Shown one piece after another: positions 59,302 through 64,000 of a DNA stretch of 64,000 nucleotides (the first letter of the stretch is position 1; each line of letters begins with the position of its first letter). The translations under genes were made by a program, and so were the position numbers. The stretch comes from Psychroflexus curvus (lineage in GTDB: Bacteria; Bacteroidota; Bacteroidia; Flavobacteriales; Flavobacteriaceae). The stretch spans positions 1 to 64,000 of the forward strand of contig NZ_JAIQZF010000008.1 of NCBI RefSeq assembly GCF_020164585.1, in the 5' to 3' direction. The notes beneath the pieces were generated by a model. The model was not told the DNA's origin. It saw only the letters and a list, made by a program, of their open reading frames with translations, and did not search any database.

Positions 59302-60458
59302 CCTGGCTTTTTGGTTTCTATCTGATTCTGGCGATTTATCTGGCTTACATTCTATGGATGACTCTGGGTCTTACTAGATTTTTAAAGCAAAAACCCTTAC
59401 AATTTAAAACGCCCAAAACCAAATTCAGCATCGTCATTCCCATGCGGGACGAAGCCGAAAACCTCCCTGCCTTGTTTCGTTCTATTTCAGAATTGTCTTA
59501 CCCTAACTCCTTATTCGAAATTATTGTAGTGGATGACGCCTCCCGGGACGACTCCTGGAAACTGGTCAGAGCATTTCAGGCTCACTATCGCGAGATTAAA
59601 ATCTATCTTGTATCAGGCCTGCCTGACCGCGTCACGCAGGCAGGCTCAGAAGGAAAGTTTACTCCCAAAAAAAACGCCATTCATAAAGCTATTTCCTTAT
59701 CTTCTTATCCCTATATTCTGACCACAGATGCAGATGTTTTGCTTCCGGCTTACTGGCTTGAGAGCTACGACTCAAGACTACAACAGACTGATACAGACCT
59801 TGTCGCCGGTGGGGTAGTGGTGGCCAAAAGCACCTCTTTTTTATCCCGGTACCAGCATTTTGATATGCTGAGTTTGCAGGCTTTTGGCCTGGGGAGTTTT
59901 GCCAGACGTCAGCCTGTGATTTGCAATGGCGCCAACTTATGTTATAAAAAACAAGCCTATGTGGATGCAGAGGTTAATCGCGGAACAGCGCACATTGCCA
60001 GTGGAGATGATGTGTTTACGCTGCAGAGTTTTCGGGAAAAAGGCTTTGTGATCGACTACATGTCGAATCCAGAAAGTGTGGTGTGGACCAAGGCTTTGGA
60101 GTCTTTTGGAGAGTTGTGGCAGCAGCGCAGACGCTGGGCAAGAAAGACGACCTCTGTAGACAGCTGGTATATGAAAGGTGTAGGGACTCTGATCACCCTG
60201 ATGCAGCTCGCTTTGGTGTTGAGCCTTATCTTAGGCTTTTGGCATCAGGCTTATTTTGGGTTTTTGGTCAATGCGTTTGTGTTGAAATTTATCCTGGATG
60301 GCTGGAGTTTGTCGCGTATGGCAAAGCTTCAAAATCTAGGCTTTTGTTGGATGGATTTTCTAAAAGTGAGTCTGGTTTATCCCTTCTTTACTTTGTTTTT
60401 TTCTTTGACGAGTTTGTATGGAAAATTCGACTGGAAGGGCAGACGATTTTCGAAATAA
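59298..60458 (+). CDS. GT2-family glycosyltransferase with inserted palindrome
   Basis: This 386-residue membrane-associated GT2 enzyme has FSIVIPMRDEAENLPALFRS, IIVVDDASRDDSWKLV, the DxD TTDADVLLPAYW, GGVVVAKSTSF, ASGDDVFTLQSF and QQRRRWARKT, with C-terminal membrane helices. Between strand and nucleotide-binding loop the protein carries SGLPDRVTQAGSEG, read through a palindromic DNA element at 59617-59645 that keeps the frame. It is coupled to the flippase-like gene. Acceptor unknown. Confidence 0.88.
   Translation: MTWLFGFYLILAIYLAYILWMTLGLTRFLKQKPLQFKTPKTKFSIVIPMRDEAENLPALFRSISELSYPNSLFEIIVVDDASRDDSWKLVRAFQAHYREIKIYLVSGLPDRVTQAGSEGKFTPKKNAIHKAISLSSYPYILTTDADVLLPAYWLESYDSRLQQTDTDLVAGGVVVAKSTSFLSRYQHFDMLSLQAFGLGSFARRQPVICNGANLCYKKQAYVDAEVNRGTAHIASGDDVFTLQSFREKGFVIDYMSNPESVVWTKALESFGELWQQRRRWARKTTSVDSWYMKGVGTLITLMQLALVLSLILGFWHQAYFGFLVNAFVLKFILDGWSLSRMAKLQNLGFCWMDFLKVSLVYPFFTLFFSLTSLYGKFDWKGRRFSK
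59617..59645. repeat. 29-bp palindrome inside the glycosyltransferase gene
   Basis: GCCTGCCTG (59617-59625) and CAGGCAGGC (59637-59645) pair around ACCGCGTCACG. It is inserted in frame. The sequence resembles the CCTGCC/GGCAGG hairpin in array copy 8 at 9838-9886. Confidence 0.85.
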
Positions 60459-60514
60459 GTAAAGTTTCACATCAATCATTTTCAAGGTCTAGACATCAAA
60501 ATTTAACCCTGAAA

Positions 60515-60646
60515 TCACCTATATTCCAGAGGTTCTCTTTTAGTATGTCTAACTCGTAAAATTCTAATTTCAGAATTTGTAACCTGGTCAGCAATGCAAC
60601 TCTTATTAGCTTCAAAAGCTAATTTTCGCCAGACAACTTCTACCAT
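60515..60646 (-). CDS. internally deleted ParE/RelE-like toxin (43 aa)
   Basis: This short ORF starts in an ATG that overlaps the antitoxin stop and encodes MVEVVWRKLAFEANKSCIAD, then QVTNSEIRILRVRHTKREPL and a stop. The first part matches ParE/RelE toxin N-termini and the tail matches the ILRVRHTKR-type C-terminus, but the central 50 or so residues are missing. The deletion keeps the frame. It could be a decayed toxin or a small fixed protein. Confidence 0.65.
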   Translation of the reverse strand: MVEVVWRKLAFEANKSCIADQVTNSEIRILRVRHTKREPLEYR

Positions 60647-60822
60647 TGATTAGCAATTTCTCGAGCTTGTTCTTGTGTATAAAAGTCCCCGTTGTCAACA
60701 TCTTCAATGGCTTCGTCAATTTCTTTATTGTATTGCTTTAAAGAAATTCTTTGAGTTTCTTTTGCCTCTTTGTTTATTAGAGTTTCTAGCTTTTCAAGCA
60801 TTCTTTCGTCAACATCAAACAA
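60640..60822 (-). CDS. small antitoxin-like protein of the ParE/RelE module
   Basis: This 60-residue helical protein (LEKLETLINKEAKETQRISL, then KQYNKEIDEAIEDVDNGDF) ends YTQEQAREIANQW and overlaps the mini-toxin start by a TAG/ATG arrangement. The acidic helical character and position fit an antitoxin of the ParE/RelE group. No HTH is apparent. Confidence 0.65.
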   Translation of the reverse strand: MFDVDERMLEKLETLINKEAKETQRISLKQYNKEIDEAIEDVDNGDFYTQEQAREIANQW

Positions 60823-61000
60823 TTTTTAAATAAACTCATATTTTCTTGCTTCTAAATCCATAACATCTGCTTTTATTAATACAAGTCTACAATTAATGTT
60901 TTTAGTTTAGAATTTGCTAATTTGATTTATACGGCTCGCTGGATTCTAATCTCGACTACCTGCTCATTTCAATTATAAGATCAAAAACCCTTTAAACACA

Positions 61001-61471
61001 TTATTCCAATAGGATAGGAAGCTCAGTACGTAAAGCTACAGGGACGCTTCTTTTTTGAGCGGGATACACTTCGGGGAGTTGAGAAATGGCCTCTTTGAGC
61101 CAGCCTTCAAGTTTAGGGTTTTGTGAGGAGATTTTATCAGAAATCCTGAGGTTTTCCACTCTGGCTTCTCCCTCTTCAGTGATATAAAGTTCTAAGACAA
61201 GTGTATCCAGTGAAGCTTCTGAAGTGGTGATTTGTTGCTGACTTAGCTGATTGCTCACTGCCTTTTTAATCTGTGTCTCAAAGCAAATTTTGCTTTCCTG
61301 TTTGGAAGTCACCACCCCGCAATCCTGAAAAGTCGGATAAAAATCTACTTCTTTCCAATTGATAGCTTTCATTTCCTCCTGCAAAATTTCCTCTGCAGAT
61401 TGTTTTTTTAAATTGAAATCTTTGCACGAAGACAGTATTAAAATCAAAAAAAGAGGAGTCCATAACTTCAT
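61001..61471 (-). CDS. lipoprotein with TonB-C-like domain
   Basis: This 156-residue lipoprotein (LFLILILSSC) has a C-terminal domain like those of energy-transducer TonB repeats: SLDTLVLELYITEEGEARVE, and AISQLPEVYPAQKRSVPVAL with hydrophobic strands. A Cys pair (QDCGVV and KICFE) could form a disulfide. It lies 24 bp upstream of the glycosyltransferase gene on the same strand order. Function unknown. Confidence 0.65.
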   Translation of the reverse strand: MKLWTPLFLILILSSCKDFNLKKQSAEEILQEEMKAINWKEVDFYPTFQDCGVVTSKQESKICFETQIKKAVSNQLSQQQITTSEASLDTLVLELYITEEGEARVENLRISDKISSQNPKLEGWLKEAISQLPEVYPAQKRSVPVALRTELPILLE

Positions 61472-61495
61472 AAAGTAAAGATAATCAAAAGCCTT

Positions 61496-62740
61496 CTAAG
61501 TTGAAGTTTTGTTTTTGGATTCTATCCACAAAGACATGTACTTAGTACTTTGTGTGGTATGGTGCATTAAAACCTGACCCACAAAATTCTTTTGCCTGTG
61601 TAAATTCACATCTTTTTCCAGTTTTTTAAGCCGTTTGAAAAAATTGGCTGCAAAGACTCGACGCTGAAACCGCTGATTGATAATTTTAAAGCCGTTTTTT
61701 TGTCCTATTTTCCAGCGTTTAGGCATTTTGTAGAGCAGTATAGCCTGTCGGGCAATCTCTTCGGGGGTGTTGGCAATTTCGCCACACCAGGGCAAGTCTC
61801 CACAAAGGCCTTCAGCACCGACAGTGGTTGTGATGGAGGGTGTTCCTGCCTGCATGGCATCTATAAATTTGCCTTTAAGTCCCGCGCCGAATCTTAAGGG
61901 CCCCAGTAAAACCCGGGCCTGCTTAATCGCCTCTATGGCGTTTGGCGCTCGTCCTTTTATCAAAAAACCCTGCTTGGCATTGTGAAGCTGCTCGACTTTT
62001 TGGGAGGTATAGGCGCCATAGACATGAAGCTCTGCTTCCGGCAATTCTTTTTTGATGAGCGGCCAGATGTCTTCTTTTAAAAATAAGGTTTTATCCCAGT
62101 TGGGGGCGTGCAAAAAATTACCGATGCTGATGAAGTGTTGTCGTTCTTCGAAGCCCGGGAGATTTTCTATGTCTTTATCTTTTAGAGGTTTTAATAAAAA
62201 AGGAAGATAAAGGAGCAGGCTTTTGTGGACTTTAAATTCATTCACCAGCAAGCCCATTTCAGATTTTGAAATGATCAAACTCAGGTCACTTCGAAGAATG
62301 GAAGCGATTTCTCGTTTGGCGATGTCGGTGTATAAATACTTCTTTTTAAAGGATTTCTTTTCCTTGTAGGCCTGTTGTCGTGCTTTCCTCAAAAAATGAA
62401 GATCTTCGGTGTCCAGTATTCTCAGGGCATCGGGGCAGTGCTCGGCAACTCGCCAGCCAAACTGCTCTTCCATCATAAACCGGTCGAAGAGCACATGCGT
62501 GGGTTGTTCTTCTTTCAGGAAGTCGTCAAAATCTGAGTTATTGACCTGTATTTGCTTTTGGGGGATTCCGAGTTGCTCAAGGTTCTCTGCATTCTCCGAA
62601 AATCCGGCCGGCGAGGCGTATACGATGTCAAAGTTTCGTTTGAGAAAAAGATCAATAATTTGCATCATCCGGCTTCCGGCGGCAGAAGAATTCGGCTCCG
62701 GCCACACAAATCCAATAATCAATAACTTAGCCTGATTCAT
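61496..62740 (-). CDS. GT4-family glycosyltransferase-like protein
   Basis: This 414-residue GT-B protein has an N-terminal Rossmann part (LLIIGFVWPEPNSSAAGSRM) and the C-terminal glycosyltransferase part: ISIGNFLHAPNWDKTLFLKE, ELHVYGAYTSQKVEQLHNAK, VLLGPLRFGAGLKGKFIDAM with the expected G-x-K-x-K-x-x-E/D region, and AGTPSITTTVGAEGL. It lies 24 bp before the lipoprotein. Sugar donor and acceptor unknown. Confidence 0.85.
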   Translation of the reverse strand: MNQAKLLIIGFVWPEPNSSAAGSRMMQIIDLFLKRNFDIVYASPAGFSENAENLEQLGIPQKQIQVNNSDFDDFLKEEQPTHVLFDRFMMEEQFGWRVAEHCPDALRILDTEDLHFLRKARQQAYKEKKSFKKKYLYTDIAKREIASILRSDLSLIISKSEMGLLVNEFKVHKSLLLYLPFLLKPLKDKDIENLPGFEERQHFISIGNFLHAPNWDKTLFLKEDIWPLIKKELPEAELHVYGAYTSQKVEQLHNAKQGFLIKGRAPNAIEAIKQARVLLGPLRFGAGLKGKFIDAMQAGTPSITTTVGAEGLCGDLPWCGEIANTPEEIARQAILLYKMPKRWKIGQKNGFKIINQRFQRRVFAANFFKRLKKLEKDVNLHRQKNFVGQVLMHHTTQSTKYMSLWIESKNKTST

Positions 62741-62841
62741 AGCTGCAAATTTTAATTCGTTGCGAAAATCGATAATCTAAGGCTATTTCTTTAAAGATGT
62801 TTTGATTATTTTTTCAATACATTTGAGTCAAACAAGTTGAG

Positions 62842-63399
62842 ATGAGCAAGGAGAGATTGCAGCCAGAATTTTGGGTGGACAGGTACGGGGATTACTTTCT
62901 GTATTTCACGCTTTCAAAGGTGAGTGACAGGGAGGTCGCCAAAGATATCGTGTCCGAGACTTTTCTGGCGGGACTGAAATCCAAAGCTAATTTTGAAGGG
63001 AGGTCTACCGAAAAAACATGGCTGACGTCCATTTTGAACCGGAAAATCATCGACTACTACCGCAAGATCAATTCAAAAAAAGGTAAAGCTGAAATTAAAA
63101 TCGACTATACCAGCGAAGATCAGGAGGGCTCCTGGCTGGAAGAACAGGTCTCGGGCAACCAGTCTGCGTCTGCAGATTTTTCACTAGAAAACAAGGAATT
63201 GGGAGAAGCTATTTTAGCCTGTCTGGAAAAGATTCATCCTAAACATGCTGAAATTTTCAAGATGAAAACCATGCAGGATTATGACAACGAAGTCATTTGT
63301 AATGAAATGGGAATTACTTCGTCTAATTTATGGGTCATTATCCACAGAGCACGAACGGCTTTAGCCAGTTGTCTGGATAATTCCTGGTTTAAAACATAA
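62842..63399 (+). CDS. ECF-type RNA polymerase sigma factor
   Basis: This 185-residue sigma-70 factor has region 2 (YGDYFLYFTLSKVSDREVAK with DIVSETFLAGLKSKANFEGR) and region 4 (CLEKIHPKHAEIFKMKTMQD with NEVICNEMGITSSNLWVIIH). A -7-like TACATTTG lies at 62818-62825, overlapping the leader. The next gene encodes a short Zn-binding partner. Confidence 0.88.
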   Translation: MSKERLQPEFWVDRYGDYFLYFTLSKVSDREVAKDIVSETFLAGLKSKANFEGRSTEKTWLTSILNRKIIDYYRKINSKKGKAEIKIDYTSEDQEGSWLEEQVSGNQSASADFSLENKELGEAILACLEKIHPKHAEIFKMKTMQDYDNEVICNEMGITSSNLWVIIHRARTALASCLDNSWFKT

Positions 63400-63401
63400 A
63401 A

Positions 63402-63650
63402 ATGGAGATTAAGAAACTAAAAAATTTACCCACGTCCTGTCAGAAAGTAGCTGAATTTAGCGATAAACAACAGTATGCGGAAGCTGGTTTTTGGGAAAAG
63501 ATGCGAGTTCAAATTCATATTTTGCATTGCAGGCATTGCCACTCCTATCATATTAAAAATGAAGCATTGACAGAGCTCTTGCAGAAACATGAGCTTAATC
63601 TGCTCTCTAAATCAGAAAAAGAAGAACTAAAGGCAAAGCTGGTCTTATAA
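63402..63650 (+). CDS. short zf-HC2-like anti-sigma candidate
   Basis: This 82-residue protein has HILHCRHCHSYH (HxxxCxxC, an anti-sigma zinc signature) and lies 2 bp after the sigma gene. It has no membrane helix, so it would be a soluble anti-sigma. Its stop overlaps the convergent porin gene end by 6 bp. Confidence 0.8.
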   Translation: MEIKKLKNLPTSCQKVAEFSDKQQYAEAGFWEKMRVQIHILHCRHCHSYHIKNEALTELLQKHELNLLSKSEKEELKAKLVL

Positions 63651-64000
63651 AAAGAAATTCCACACCAGACCAAAGCGAATGGCAAAATCTCTATAGGGCT
63701 GTCTTGGTGCAGCAAAATTGGAATTCCCTTCCAAAAGCGTTGTGAAATTTTCTAGTTTAAAGTATATACGAGCTTCTCTCACCTTGGCATTCAGGAAGAA
63801 ATCAAGCGTATAAAAACCATCGAGCTCCTGGGAATTTTGAATAGCAAATTCTGAAAGAACAGGGTCGTAGGCTTTACTCATAAAACCGGTAAAGTAATTG
63901 AACGTTAGTCCTGTTTGAAGGTACAAAGCCTTGTCAAACAAATAATTATCGTAATAAAGCGAGTTTCTGGTCACAAATTCGGGAACAGGAAAAACGGATT
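63645..64000 (-). CDS. putative porin, C-terminal part (runs off the window)
   Basis: The frame stays open from 64000 to the stop at 63645 and ends with amphipathic strands and aromatic end FGLVWNFFL, typical of outer-membrane beta barrels. VPEFVTRNSLYYDNYLFDKA and FKLENFTTLLEGNSNF match putative porins of Bacteroidetes. The 5' part lies beyond 64000. Confidence 0.8.
   Translation of the reverse strand, partial: SVFPVPEFVTRNSLYYDNYLFDKALYLQTGLTFNYFTGFMSKAYDPVLSEFAIQNSQELDGFYTLDFFLNAKVREARIYFKLENFTTLLEGNSNFAAPRQPYRDFAIRFGLVWNFFL

Overview
The window is AT-rich chromosomal DNA from a member of the phylum Bacteroidetes, most probably the family Flavobacteriaceae. The evidence is a type IX secretion C-terminal sorting domain, many lipoproteins with short Bacteroidetes-type signal peptides, a putative-porin C-terminus, a TIGR04283-type glycosyltransferase, a DUF2779 fragment, weak Shine-Dalgarno sites and one good TTTG-N20-TAnnTTTG promoter. 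The species cannot be fixed from the sequence. Most genes look chromosomal and ordinary, but the spaces between them are full of duplications, palindromes, eroded genes and toxin-antitoxin (TA) modules.

Layout. 0.1-6.0 kb: a minus-strand cluster of three secreted amidohydrolases, the 5' remnant of a fourth, and a cupredoxin-like lipoprotein. 6.0-10.4 kb: a gene-poor stretch dominated by eight tandem units of about 360 bp, each made of a small GIY-YIG nuclease ORF, the 3' part of an initiator tRNA and a terminator, followed by a broken DUF2779 gene. 10.4-12.0 kb: a three-gene HipBST kinase-toxin module with three operator-like sites exactly 40 bp apart. 12-35.6 kb: a mixed chromosomal set (VTT membrane protein, methyltransferase, patatin, histidine kinase plus response regulator, FUSC protein, BCCT transporter, SRAP protein, DUF6642-like protein, T9SS cargo, PepSY/DUF2911 pair, MgtC, acyltransferase, deaminase, subtilase, large zinc metalloprotease). 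36-37 kb: a HepT-MntA TA module between two direct repeats of about 100 bp. 37-50 kb: an Fpg-family glycosylase, MscS channel, DUF808 protein, the DabA/DabB inorganic-carbon uptake operon with a divergent LysR gene, a flavodoxin-like protein, HAD and SDR enzymes, an OmpA lipoprotein and a glycosyltransferase. 50.0-51.2 kb: a non-coding repeat island. 51.2-64 kb: DUF456, HemW, several decayed or intact TA modules, an internally deleted pirin, a membrane MutS-like ATPase, RuvC, two envelope glycosyltransferases, an ECF sigma factor with a short zinc-binding partner, and the end of a putative porin.

The most unusual system is the tRNA-fMet/GIY-YIG array. The stop codon of each nuclease ORF is the TAG of the tRNA D-arm sequence TAGCTC, so every unit reads ORF, then tRNA 3' part, then terminator. 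This looks like a cassette that targets the initiator tRNA gene and rebuilds its 3' end. A second theme is small insertions that rebuild gene ends: a TA module downstream of hemW is followed by a second copy of the last 39 bp of hemW. A third is in-frame internal deletion, seen in a pirin reduced to 78 residues and a ParE/RelE-like toxin reduced to 43. HipB-type operator motifs recur 12.5 kb from the hip locus, upstream of the T9SS cargo gene.
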